Assembly: GCA_020310875.1 (NCBI GenBank)
Contig: CM035415.1
Location: 196,898,932 to 196,962,931 of the forward strand
Direction of reading: 5' to 3'
Source: Ceratopteris richardii
Taxonomy: Eukaryota > Streptophyta > Polypodiopsida > Polypodiales > Pteridaceae
Length of the DNA stretch: 64,000 bases
A model generated the notes under the pieces. That model worked only from the letters and a program-made list of their open reading frames with translations. It ran no database searches and was not told the origin of the DNA. Within the stretch, counting starts at the first letter, position 1, and every line of letters begins with the position of its first letter. Below, piece by piece: positions 21,947-33,739 of the stretch. A program made the position numbers and the translations under genes.

Positions 21947-22480
21947 TGTTGAAATAGAAGCTTCAACCTTACTCTGAATTTCATCATTAGATAGATGCCA
22001 CATGGAGCCTCATGGAGCAAGCTCTCAAGCATGAGATAGAAAAACTCAATTTGGATTTGAATTCTCCCCTCAAAAACCAAAATTTGAATCACATTTAGGT
22101 GTCAATAATTGTCTATAATTTAGAAAAAAGTGATTCCTATATGGAATCTTTTCTTCAAATATCTACACAAAATTAGCTTTGAATTATAATATATCCCACC
22201 TTTTTTTGTGCTCCTAGAGAGTTTTGGGAAGACAATTATTAGCATCCTAAGCTAAACAAGCCCTCTCCTTTTCTGTTTGAGTGATGTAAATAAAGTTTGT
22301 GTAGCCATGGCTAATACACAGATTTCTACGCGAGTGTTCTAGATTGCTCTTAGTGTTGAGTAGTGTTCATTAGTCATATCTCACTCATTTCTTGAAATCT
22401 TAGGCTTGTTAGAAAGCTAATCAAGTCTTCTAAAGGTTTTTCAAATCTCCTTTCAATTCTTAAAATAGTATGAGAGGAAC
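21936..22480 (+). repeat. Polypurine tract and probable 3' LTR of the Copia relic
   Basis: TTGAGGGGGAG at 21936-21946 is followed by TGTTGAAATAG, the normal junction of a Copia polypurine tract and LTR start at 21947. The end of the LTR cannot be fixed because no partner LTR is present. The end given is an estimate. Confidence 0.5.
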
Positions 22481-22654
22481 AAATTAACTTGCATTGTAAA
22501 GGCCTCAGAGTATTTTTTTAAGTGTGCCAAAGTTCTCGGGTTCAATCTTCATAGTCTCAGAGATTCAATTGTTTTAGTAAACAAAGGTTCTATGAGATTT
22601 CCTATGAGGCCACTATAGCTTTAAGGTTGCATAGGGAAGTTGCAAATCCTCCCA

Positions 22655-22895
22655 AAAGGATGTATAGTAGGTTCGTATAGAATAGTAGCCCATCATTTTC
22701 CTGGAACTTATTTACCTCGTGAACTTTCCCTTCTTGAACTTTTTGTTTGATGTTACAAAACAATTCATCATATCATAGAGTCTCACGAACCAAATGGGTG
22801 AAGGCTGAATGTTCTTGATGGTTTGAAGAGATGGCTCCTAATTGGAGATATTCAGGCTTGAGTAATACACTCTCTTCTTGATCAAAAGCCTCTTC
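22655..22895 (-). pseudogene. Gypsy pol scrap (RNase H-integrase linker)
   Basis: One minus-strand frame reads through about 75 codons with a single stop. It contains D-Q-E-E-S-V-L-L-K-P-E and, further on, V-Q-E-G-K-V and D-G-L-L-F-Y-T, which resemble the stretch between RNase H and integrase in plant Gypsy polyproteins (D-G-L-L-Y-Y type motif). No neighbouring domains survive on either side. Confidence 0.45.
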
Positions 22896-24168
22896 ACCTT
22901 TCTTCTGTGCAAGGTACGAACTTCTTAACAAGGAAATCCACTAACATTGTTGGCATCCTTGACAATACACAATGGCAAAATCGAGCTTGGATAGAAATGT
23001 TTTGCATTGAGATTGCCTTCTATTTAGGATGTGCGTGGGCATAAAGCACTCTATGTTGGATCTCAACAACACATGACTACTCTCTCACATAGCAAAACTC
23101 ATTAAAGAGCAATCTCAAAATTGAATCACACCTTTATCCAAAAAATACTTATGAATTAACAAACCAATACATTGCTTTCTTGTTGTGCAAATACATTCTT
23201 AGGATTAGAATCACTCAAACAGATGTCAATTCACACAGCGCAAATCTAATTAAGCAAAAACTTCACTAATATCTTTCAGAATACAAACAATTACAAGAAT
23301 TTCACGATCAACAGTCACTAATACTAACGATACAAAACAATTCTACTTGCATTCAGCATTCGCTGAGCTTCTGACTCCTTTCTTGACCTTCTTTCTTTCT
23401 TCTCTTAGGTTCTCTCTCCCTTTTATGACCAAAAATAGAAAACATATATATGCACATAACCAAAACAAAACAAACTACTTTATGCAAAATCATTGTTACA
23501 ACCAGATTATAACCAATTGTTAAAATTCTAATTCATCAAAGATCCGACTTTGCACAAATCTGAGTGACCAAATATCCAATTGGGCAGACAATAAATATCC
23601 AACAAAAATTCTTTTCCTACAGAATCTTCTCCCCTTAACACCTAGCACAACCTGATGGAGGATTTTGCAAAAGTCTGACTTGAATCCACAAATCCTTGAT
23701 CGAGCACAACTAAACTCAACTCCCTGTTCATATTCTCTTCTTGTATGCCTGCGACTACTTTATTCTCCTTCTCTTTCTCTGCTTCCTTTTGAATCTCCCT
23801 TTGCTCTAAGTGTACTCCTTGATCTTCTTCCTCCTCTATTACATTGTGTTGATCCTGAACCTGGACATCGTTCTTAAAATTCTACTGTAGCAATTTTTCC
23901 TTTAACTCTACTAAATGTTGTAATATTTCCTGCTTTTGAGTCCTATTTTGTTTTATTACTTCTACTAGTTGTCTCTCATAGACAGAAACAAAGCTAACCT
24001 ACATGATGGTGTGTGCATTGCTTCCTCCTCTTCTTGCAAAAAACTGTCACTTTCTTTGAACAATGATTCCTCCTTTCGTACCATGCTTTCCTTCCTTTTA
24101 AGTCAACCTCTCATGTCTAAAGCTAAAGTAGGCGCGATCATTGCCAATGTTGAGCTTCATATCTCAAC
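22896..24168. other. Unassigned region, partly the 3' LTR of the old Copia
   Basis: The minus-strand Copia LTR must start at 24169 and run downward. Only the first 30 or so bases resemble the partner LTR at 49962-50444, after which the two diverge beyond recognition by eye. The rest of this 1.27 kb shows no coding frame or repeat that I can assign. Confidence 0.4.
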
Positions 24169-24181
24169 ACTCCCCCTCAAG

Positions 24182-27100
24182 CTCAACGTCATGTCCTCTA
24201 ATCCAAGCATCTTTCAAAACTTCTTCAACTTCTCTACTCCAAGTGCTTTGGTGAAAATATCAGCAACCTGCTCATTTCTCCTCACATAAACAAGATCAAT
24301 ATCACATGCTAATGCCTTCTCTCTGATAAAGTGATAATGTACCTCAATATCCTTTGTTCTAGCATAATAAATACGATTCCATGCTAATTATAAGCTCCTA
24401 CGATTATCCTAAATAAACAAGAAGCATCATCATCCATGATGCTTCACATGTTGATGGTGCAGCACCTCTATACTGAGCCTTTGTACTCAACAAAGCAACA
24501 ATGGGTTGCTTCTTGTTGCTCTGTGTAATAGTTGCATTCCCAAGTGAGAATAGAAATCCACTAGTAGATCTTCTATCTGGAATGCTACCAGCCCAATCCA
24601 CATCTATGTATCCATGAACCTCCAAATCTACACCACCTTCATAAAACAATGTATAATCCAAAGTGGCACTCACATAACAAGAGTGCACCTCAGAGCATCT
24701 AAATGTGGCTTCCTTGGAACCTACATAAATTGACTTTCGACTCCAAGAGTGTAGCCAAGGTCGGGCCTTGTAATTGTGAGCTATATCAAACTTCCCACAA
24801 TTTTCCTGTACATAGTAGCATTTTCCAATGCTTCACTTGATGTAGTATCCAAATCCAAATTGTGATCTAGTGGCATAGAAATTAGCTTACAATTAGCCAT
24901 ACCATACTTTTGCAACATACTCAAGGCATATTTCCTTTGTGACATCCATATACTTGTTTCTGTATGTATAAACTCAATGCCCAAGAAATAGTGCAGCACA
25001 CCAAGACCTTTCATGTCAAATTCCTAAATAAGGATTTGCTTTACCTCTTTAATGGTTGCTTCATTGTCACCACCTACAATCAAACCATCAACATTAATAT
25101 CCACATTCCTGATGCCATCATCACCCTTCCTTGCATATAATGAATGATCTGCATCACACATAGAAAACCTAGTGGTGGTTAAGTAATCGACAATCCTTGC
25201 ATGCCAGGCATGAGGAGCTTGCATAAGCCCATACAAAGCCTTTTGTAACCTGCAAACATATTCTAGATTCTTTGAATCTTCATATCCTTGTGGCTGGTCC
25301 ATCTATACTTGTTCCTATAATTCACCATGTAGGAAAGAATTCTTCACATCCATCTATTGCAAAGTCCATCCTTTTGTTGTATCTAATGCAACAAGTGTTT
25401 TGAAAGTAGACATTTTAGCTATAGGGCTAAATGTTTCCTCATAATCAATGCCATATGTCTATGCATATCCTTTTGCTACCAAGCATGCTTTTTACCTACT
25501 TATGCTACCATTAGCATTGTGCTTTACCTTGTAAACCCACTTGGAGGCTATGGGCATCTTCCCTTGAGGCAATGGAACCAGCTTCCATGTATTGTTTCCA
25601 TAAATTGCAGCCATCTCCCCATCCATAGTTTTCTCCCAATCTGCATTTCTAATTGCATCTTCAAAACAAGAGGGTTCAACATCTTGTATTACCTTTGTCA
25701 TGTAGGCACAATGACAAGCCACGTAACTATCATATGTCAATCGTTGCACTAAATTCCTCATCCTCCTAGATCTTCTTGTTCTTGGATCACTTCGCCATGT
25801 ATCATCTGCATGTGCCTTTCTTACTCCTGGAGTCTTCAAACAGGTCAATCCAAGTTCCTCATCAAGACTCTTTTCTAAACAGCTTAAATATCCATGAACA
25901 TCTTCAAAACTTGCACATGTTTTATTACCTTCAGAAAGCTTTTCTTTACCTTTCTTGGATGTATTTGATGAATTTTTTGGACTAAAATTTCCATGCAATC
26001 TTCCACTCCATGGATTTGAGTTGGAACTATTTCTTGGTGATGCATCCAGTCCACTCAAAACTTGAGATTCTGAACTCGATTTTTCAATATTTTCTTTTTC
26101 ATTTGATTCAAGATTAAGCCCATCTTTGGCATCTGCATAGAATCTTGACATTTCATCAAATACCACATCTCTGCTCACCTTCACCTGTCATGTGAGTGAA
26201 TTATAACATTTATATCCCTTTTGCTCAAGGGAGTATCCAATGAATATACATTTTTTTGCTTTTGGATCAAGCTTCATCCTCAACTCATTTGGAACATGTA
26301 GATATGTAATACAGCCAAATGCATTCATGTGTGATAAGTTTGGATTTTTACCTGTAAACTTCTCTTCAAGTGTAACTCGATGTATAGCAGCAATCAGAGT
26401 TATGTTCATAATGCACACAATAGGATGGATAGCTTTTGCCCATAACAATGAGGCATATTCTTCTCTGCCATCAAGGCTTTTGTTATTTCTACAATATGTT
26501 TAGTTTTGCATTCCGCAATGCCATTCTATTGTGGTGTGTAACTACATGAAAACTGACGTCAAATTCAATGAATTTTTAGAAAATTGCTGAACACATTTGA
26601 TATGTATTCACCTCCTCCATGAGATTTTGATATCTGAATATACTTACATGTTTTCTTTTCCACCATAGCTTTAAAATTGTGGAATTAAGTGAACACCTCA
26701 CTCTTCTCTTTCATGAAATATACCCATACTTCCCGTGTATGGTCATCAATGAAAGTGACATAAAACCTACAACCAGCCATAGATGTGGTCTTTCTAGGAC
26801 TCCAAACTTCTGTATGTACTATTTCTAGCACGTTCTCACTAACATGCTTGTCATACAGAAATGATGCTCTTGACTGTTTACCAAATTGACATGTGGCACA
26901 TACCTTTTACATTTTTGCAACTTTGAAATTTGGTAGTCCATTGATAATATCCTTTGACTGCATCAATTTCAACCTTTATAGATTTGCATGTCCAATTTGT
27001 TTGTGCCAAATCTCTATATCAGCAATAACTCCTGCATCTTTTGCAAACATGGCTACATTGATTTCAAGAATTTTCACATTTAAGGTGAACATCCTACCCA

Positions 27101-28092
27101 CTTTGTTTTCTTTGGCAATCAATCATCCATTCTCTTTATATTCTTCTACATATAACCCATCAGCATTGAATCTGACTCGTAATCCCTGGTCAACCATTTG
27201 TCCAATGGAAACCAAATTCTTTGTTATATCTGGAACATGAAGCACATCAGTAAGATGTTTTACCTTCCCATGCTCCATAGATAGTGCTATCTTTCCTATA
27301 TGCTTGATAGGGTTTGATGTGTCATCTCCTATTTCAACATATCTAGGAATTGACAATTTTTGCAAACTACTAAACCATTCTGCATGACTATTCATGTGAT
27401 TTGAAGCACATGAATCAACATACCATAAATTACCATTCGATTTCAAAACATCAATAGACATCGTATTCATCATGTGATGTCGGACCATGAACAACTTCTT
27501 AGAATCATATGCACTTGTGGATCCATAGTTGTTTTGCTACCTTTTGTAATTTTGATTCTTCAACCTGCAATCATGTTCAAAGTGTCCAAGTTTACCACAA
27601 TTCTAGCATCCGTTATTGTCATTACCTGAATCATTTCTTTGCAAGTTTCTGCGACCTCTTTGCCTCCCCCTACCTCAAAACTATCCTCTATCTCCTGCAT
27701 GATTCTGTTGTTCACTTTGATCTTGGTTATTGTGTCCTCTTCCACTTCCAAAGCCTCTACCTCGACTTCTTCCTCTCCCAGAGTAGAATACCTACTCAAA
27801 ACTAGGTTTTCCTTGGGATTTTGAATCCTCACCAAGATTCTTTTCTTCAATAATCAACCTGGATACCTGATCAACAAAATTTGGATTATCTTCCCTAGTT
27901 TGAATAGATGTTCTGAATTGCTTATATGCAGCTCCTAAACTACAAAGGCACACTTCCACCTTATCATCATCATCATCTATATTCATGCCAATGGATGCAA
28001 GTGACTCACATATGCTTTTGCTTTTTAGGGTGTAGTCACTTACTGACATGCCCTTTTTCTCCAATGTATGTAGCTTGTTCTTGAGTTGCAAT
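24182..28092 (-). pseudogene. Old Copia polyprotein, distal part (GAG end to RNase H)
   Basis: Read on the minus strand from 28092 downward: GAG C-terminal half (27792-28092); zinc knuckle near 27560-27600 with a stop codon inside (C-stop-N-C-G-K-L-G-H); protease motif with D-S-C in place of D-S-G near 27415; pre-integrase and integrase (about 26190-27350); the linker and RT N-terminus (25492-26184); RT core with the catalytic box changed from Y-V-D-D to N-V-D-G near 25090; and RNase H (24190-24780, Y-I-D-V-D-W-A-G-S near 24600). There are several stops and shifts. Changes at both the protease and the RT catalytic residues show that it is dead. Confidence 0.85.
28090..28092. repeat. Left target-site duplication of the CACTA element (AAT)
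   Basis: AAT here and AAT at 49382-49384 flank the CACTA termini. Three-base duplications are the rule for CACTA (En/Spm) elements, and the host reading frame is restored when one copy is removed. Confidence 0.85.
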
Positions 28093-28430
28093 CACTACAA
28101 GGAATACAGGCGTATAGCGACGGTTAAGGCGACAGAATTTTGTCGCTATAAAATTGCAACATGCATCGTAATTAGCATCGCGCGCGGACCGTCGATTACA
28201 CGACGGAGAAAGTGACGGTTTTTGCGACCTGAGGTGCGATGGGGCTGTGATGCTCGTATACAACATCGCTAACATGACGCTTTCAAATAGCATCGCATAA
28301 GCGACGCTTTTTTCACACCACATAGGCGGCGATCTTTGGGGGCGCATAAGCGACGCTAAAAAGATGTCGTTTATGCAACGACGGGTAGCATTGCTTAGAC
28401 GACGATCTATTGACGAGTAAAAATTAAAAC
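28093..28430. repeat. CACTA left terminal and subterminal repeats
   Basis: Terminal inverted repeat at 28093-28120, then repeated GCGACG, GCATCGCATAAGCGACGC and GCATAAGCGACGCT words near 28290-28360 in both orientations. The matching right side is at 49141-49381. In En/Spm, such words bind the element's second protein (TNPA type). Confidence 0.8.
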
Positions 28431-28559
28431 GTTGGAGGCTCTTCAATCGGCATTTTCACACATCCCATCGAAGAGCTCTCCAATGTTCGCAATTGCGCTG
28501 CGCTTATGAGCTGAAGCAAGTATATGCAAAATTTTTGTTTTGCCTAAGCTCTCTCTTAT

Positions 28560-28605
28560 TGTCTTCCTCTGTCTCTGTTTCTCTCTTTCTACATCTTTCT
28601 CTCTT

Positions 28606-28637
<32 letters not shown>

Positions 28638-29665
28638 TCTTTTGCTCTTTATTGCAGGTTATTCAAGAAGCTTACCAAGCAAAAAGTATGGCTAACAATT
28701 GTAAGTACAATTTCTATTCTTTGTATATCATTTGAACGGTGTTATTTTCATTACATAGCATACTCACACTTATTGATATGCACTTATAAACTTATACATG
28801 ATGAAGATGCACTTCACACATATACACACATGCACATACACACACATATATACACATAGATACATGTGCACATACACTTAGACATACACACATATATACA
28901 TGCATATGCACAAACATTCCTACAACCACATAAAAAGACTTACATGCATGCATTATTGCACATGGATGCAAATGAAAATGCATCCACATACACATGCATG
29001 TTCATAAATATACACATGCATATACATACACATGCATATACATATACACATATACATATACATATACATATACACACATATACATATACGTGCATATACA
29101 TATACACACACATACACATGCACATGCACATACTCATACACACATATACACTTATACATGCACATGCACATACATACATATACACACACCTACACATGCA
29201 CATACATACATATACACACACATACATACATATACACACACATACATATACACTTAGGTACACACATATGAATGAATTATATGATTAAAGTATTAAAACA
29301 CATATACACATGCACACACATGCACATACCTACATATACACATATACATGCACATACACACATATACACATAGAGTTATACATATACATGCATATACATA
29401 TACACACACATACACATGCACATGCACATACTCATACACACAAATACACTTATACATGCACATGCACATACATACATATACACACACATACACATGCACA
29501 TACATACATACATATACACACACATACATATACACTTAGGTACACACATATGAATGAATTATATAATTAAAGTATTAAAACACATATACACATGCACACA
29601 CACATGCACATACCTACATATACACATATACATGCACATACACACATACACACATGCTTAATATA
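28560..29665. repeat. CT run and CA/TA-type microsatellite arrays, left side of CACTA
   Basis: A (CT)n run lies at about 28608-28640, followed from about 28800 by ACACATACACATGCACAT-type arrays. A block containing CACTTAGGTACACACATATG occurs twice (29251 and 29533), giving a 282-bp duplication with non-repeat sequence in it. Open frames here encode only His/Thr/Tyr/Ile or Cys/Val/Met repeats and are not genes. Confidence 0.85.
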
Positions 29666-29809
29666 AACAATAATAACAATCAATAGAACAAAACTCTTCA
29701 TTACTTAATACCATACACACAATTCAAACCATAACTGAAATGAAAAATATATAGATAAAAAATATATATATATATATATCAATGTAAATACATATAATCC
29801 ATTGTCATA

Positions 29810-30420
29810 ATCAACTAAAATCCTAATCATCATCGTCATGATCATCATCATCATCAGCAATATCATGATCATCCTGATCTTCATCATCCTCATCCTCATC
29901 GTCATGATCACCCTATGACGATTGAGATCGTCCCTCCTGTGTCTCTCTCTCCACCTCATCCATATTTGTCTCTCCATAATACTCCTGTATTACATATAAC
30001 AAACATAAATAAATAAAATAATTAAACCATTCATAAAAATAAAATAATTATATAAAATTTAAAAATATTCACAAAGGCATCAGGATGATCTTGCATATAC
30101 TCGCTCAAACGCCGATATCCAAAATGTGTAGCATACTCGATCTCATTTTTCATAGGATATCGGCCATAATCCTTCTGCTGCAATGAAACAAATAAAAAAC
30201 ATTAGTTGATTGCATTTTAACTAAAATAAAAAATATACTCACAATAACACATATACTTACAAACTTAGCTACAAAACCATTATGGCCGAGTTGGCCTAGG
30301 TGCGATCTGTGGCCCGACTCCACTGTTAATTTGTGTACCTTCTACTAAGGAAATGACTCCTGAAGAGGTAGTTGTCTACAAAAAAACTGCCACGTCTCAG
30401 GTGGTATGTTAGCTCGCCTC
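29810..30420 (-). pseudogene. Probable second CACTA protein (TNPA-like), 3' exons
   Basis: Three minus-strand exon-like blocks. About 30418-30261 (contains I-P-P-E-T-W-Q and, after a shift, E-S-G-H-R-S) ends at a GTAAGT donor at 30260-30255. 30177-30074 (Y-G-R-Y-P-M and Y-M-Q-D-H-P-D) follows a TTGCAG acceptor. A block from 29984 down to about 29813 follows an acceptor ending ATACAG and ends in an Asp-rich tail. The W-Q and G-H-R-S pattern recalls the Transposase_24 type of plant CACTA second proteins, but this is recall by eye. At least one frameshift and one stop are present. A longer 5' part may lie at 38500-39183. Confidence 0.4.
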
Positions 30421-30477
30421 TTTTTTTTTTTACCATACAATATCTAATGTTAATTTAATCTCAAACAGAAAAAAAAT

Positions 30478-30720
30478 CAGAATACATACACATATATGCA
30501 CACACATACACATACACATACACATACCCACATACACATATACATGCAAACATATATGCATACATATATGTATACATATACACATATACATACATATAAC
30601 ATAAACACACATATACATATCCACATATATACGTACACACACATGCATGCATATACACTCATTCATACAAAATACATGCATGCATATACACTCATTCATA
30701 CAAAATACATGCATTTATCC
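30478..30720. repeat. CA/TA microsatellite, CACTA interior left
   Basis: ACACATACACATACACAT-type repeat with ATATGCATAC variants and a 33-bp direct duplication near 30660-30715 (ATACACTCATTCATAC). It borders the SET/transposase gene block on its left. Confidence 0.8.
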
Positions 30721-30851
30721 CACAATAATGTGTAGTTATCACATATTTACATGTGTATATGTGAATATGTGTGTATGTGTAAATATGTATATGTGAATTT
30801 TTTGTGTATGTAGATAATCAGATTATTAATATCAAATACCATTATTTGTAG

Positions 30852-32046
30852 ATTCTGATCAATCAGATGGAACTCCACCACCGTCTCCTCATCGTGCAAT
30901 GACTTTATACTGCAAGTATATAAAAAATTTAATCTTAAATATATTTGATGAATACATAACTTATACTTTTTTTGTTTCTTATTATGTGCAGATTCTGATC
31001 AATCAGAGGGTACTCCACCACCTCCTCCCCATGCAACGACTTCACATGTGTCCTCCGATAGGAAATATGATGAATTTTACTATGAAGAGCATATTATATA
31101 TTGGTGTAACTCTTGTTATGGCACGTATTGAAGACCACGATTGGAATTATTGAACATGAGGCAGAGTATGGTACTTTTGAGCGTGCACCATCACCTAGTC
31201 AACGTGATAATGCTTGGGTATGTATTTTCTATATATATTAATGTCATTATTTTATTTAAAAACCATATATAAAATCAAATTATTGTTGATATACACGAAT
31301 ACTTGCTCGATGATGATGATGATGATAATTTTTCTCATAATGTTAATATACCTCGTACACGTCATGGACTTGATGTTCATCAATTACAAGCAGAGGTTTC
31401 TAGAAATCCTCTACCTCCTGGTTTAGAGAATGAAACGGTTGGAGATTATCCATTGCCAGCTCGTGATCGTTCTTTAGTAAAAACATATGATAGAAGAAGA
31501 TATGGACGATGGCATAGAGGACGAGTTCCTTTAGATGGAGAGGTTTTCAACTTTTGGGGTAATCGCTATATGATTGCTCCATCCACTATTACTAATGTTG
31601 GTCGTGGTCTATTTATTGTAGAGGATTTGTATGTGCCTCCGAACTTTGAAGTCACTCTTATGTCATTTTGTGGTCCCATATATGGATGGGGAGATTGGCA
31701 TCGACTTTCACATTATGTTCAAAGCATGAGTACTTATGGAATATGCTTGAACGCAGCATCCCTTACTAGTAGAAGGAGTTTACATGCATAAAATGAAAGA
31801 TTATATATTGATGGAAGACCTTACACACATGGAATTATAGCAGGTTTAATAAATAGTAGTCAAGGGTTACATAATAGTTCAAGGACTAATTGCACATTTG
31901 AGGAGCGTGAAAATAGTCATGAATCACCATACATGAGTAGAGATGTATCAAGATACATAGTTGTCAATGCTATTACATTACATGCTGGTGATGAACTATT
32001 AGTGAATTATGGATGGCGTATACCTCCAAGAGCACCTTTTAGCTAG
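30852..32046 (+). pseudogene. SET-domain-like gene carried by the CACTA element
   Basis: Exon-like blocks: 30852-30915 and 30992-31217 (both start after an AG and share a near-identical first 50 bases; the second ends at a GTATGT donor), and a long block 31295-32046 with a single in-frame TAA at 31789-31791. The last block reads like a SET methyltransferase domain: V-G-R-G-L-F near 31598, a G-P-I-Y turn, G-L-I-N-S-S with T-N-C-T-F near 31840-31900 (where SET proteins have an N-H-S-C or N-x-x-x-N-C type motif), and D-E-L-L-V-N-Y-G-W near 31990 (where they have E-L-L/T-x-D-Y-G). Known SET domains transfer methyl groups from S-adenosylmethionine to lysine, usually in histones. The resemblance is by motif order only. 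It lies 110 bp before, and on the same strand as, the transposase gene and could once have been its N-terminal part. Confidence 0.5.
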
Positions 32047-32556
32047 AGAGAATAAAAATTTTCTATCCATATTTTATAACTTATATACTTAATTTTATAT
32101 TTAAAGTTTACTTTTCATTCATTTATGGAATACTAATGAATTTTATTTATATGTGTAGATTCCAACGTATGATGTTGATGATATTCCTCCAGAGCATTCA
32201 CAATTATCAGTAAGACCTCATTTATCAGAAGCTTCCATGAGGAGGCTACACAAAACTAGTCTTGTGCAATATACAAAGTTGAAAGATCTATATTCAAAAG
32301 ACGATAAAGCATAAGATCTGTGTGACAATGATGAAGATGATGGCATGGCAGATTTTATTGAGGATTGGTATCAAAATGAGAGTGAGAGCATTGATATTTC
32401 TAAAAATGAGAAATATCTTCGAGAGGAATGTCTAAAGCATGTATATGAAGTAAGTCGTTTGACATGACTAAGTGCGAGCTTACTTATTCTCAACCTTCAA
32501 AATGTTTTGGATGGAGTAATGTATCTGTTTCGACAATATTAAGGTATAATTTTCAA

Positions 32557-32718
<162 letters not shown>

Positions 32719-32807
32719 AGGTTTTTATTCTTACTTTAGATAAGGTAAGAACAAGAACTTGAATTGAATGGACACTTTTGGTCCGTGCACCTTTTAAAAC
32801 TATTTAT

Positions 32808-33599
32808 GCATCTTTCAAAATATTCGCAAAAAATTTGATTGTTTGGATGGCAGGATACGATTGTTTGTTTTGAAGGATATGAAGTATGTACCTTCATTGA
32901 ATGATTTGTCGATTCACACATATGTTCAGTTTGAAAGTGTGAGAAGCGGATTTATAATTGCTATTCAAAGAATTTGGCACTGTTTATAGGCCATACAATG
33001 GTGACCTGGATGAATCGCATGCACAGAGGTTACTCAAGAGAGAGCAATCTGATTATAATGGACTAGTGCCAGAAGGATTCCTAGGGTATGCAGTAAACCT
33101 CTTGCATGTCAATGATGAGAATCTGAACTTCAGGATACAAAGTGGAAATCATAGTGGCTTGAGAGGATCACTTTTATACAGCTTGTTCAAAAAACTTCCG
33201 TGTCATAAACTTCTTTGAACAAGCTATATAAAAGTGATCCTCTCAAGCCACCATGATTTCCACTTTGTATCCTAAAGTTCAGATGCTCATCATTGACATG
33301 CAAGAGGTTTACTGCATACCCCAGAAATCGTGCTGGTACTAGTCCCTTATAATCATGTTCCTCTATCTTGAGTGACCTCTGTGCATGCGATTCATCCAGG
33401 TCACCATTGTATGGCCTATAAACAGTGCCAAATTCTTTGAATAGCAATTATAAACCTGCTTCTCACACTTTCAAACTGAACATACGATAGAATCAACAAA
33501 TCATTCAATGAAGGTACATACTTCATATCCTCCAAAACAAACAATCGTATCCTGCCATCCAAAACAATCAAATTTTGCATGAATATTTTGAAAGATGCA
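32808..33599. repeat. Inverted repeat of an SMC-hinge-like gene fragment in a transposase intron
   Basis: Left arm 32808-33191 and right arm 33214-33599 are reverse complements with scattered mismatches and a 22-base loop, so RNA from either strand would fold into a hairpin of about 380 bp. Each arm contains a frame of about 85 codons with G-F-L-G-Y-A-V-N, then G-L-R-G-S-L-L-Y-S-L-F. This order resembles the SMC-hinge region of plant DMS3 and GMI1 (G-F-L-G-F-A-V-N, then G-L-R-E-T-L-F-Y). An upstream part of each arm (R-L-F-V-L-K-D near 32870) looks coding in another frame, as if an intron were lost or shifted. There is no ATG at the arm frame start. The whole cassette lies between two AT arrays in the intron 32544-33775. 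DMS3 works in RNA-directed DNA methylation and GMI1 in DNA repair; which of them is closer cannot be told here. Confidence 0.7.
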
Positions 33600-33627
33600 C
33601 ATAAGCATACATATATATAAAATTATA

Positions 33628-33739
<112 letters not shown>

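Noticed and set aside
28093..28430. CRISPR-like or other spaced repeats in the GC-rich stretch
   Set aside because: The repeated GCATAAGCGACG words occur in both orientations with irregular spacing at both ends of one element, which is the CACTA subterminal pattern.
32958..33447. Two separate genes of about 86 codons facing each other
   Set aside because: They are the two arms of one inverted repeat; neither has an ATG, and both are partial copies of the same fragment.
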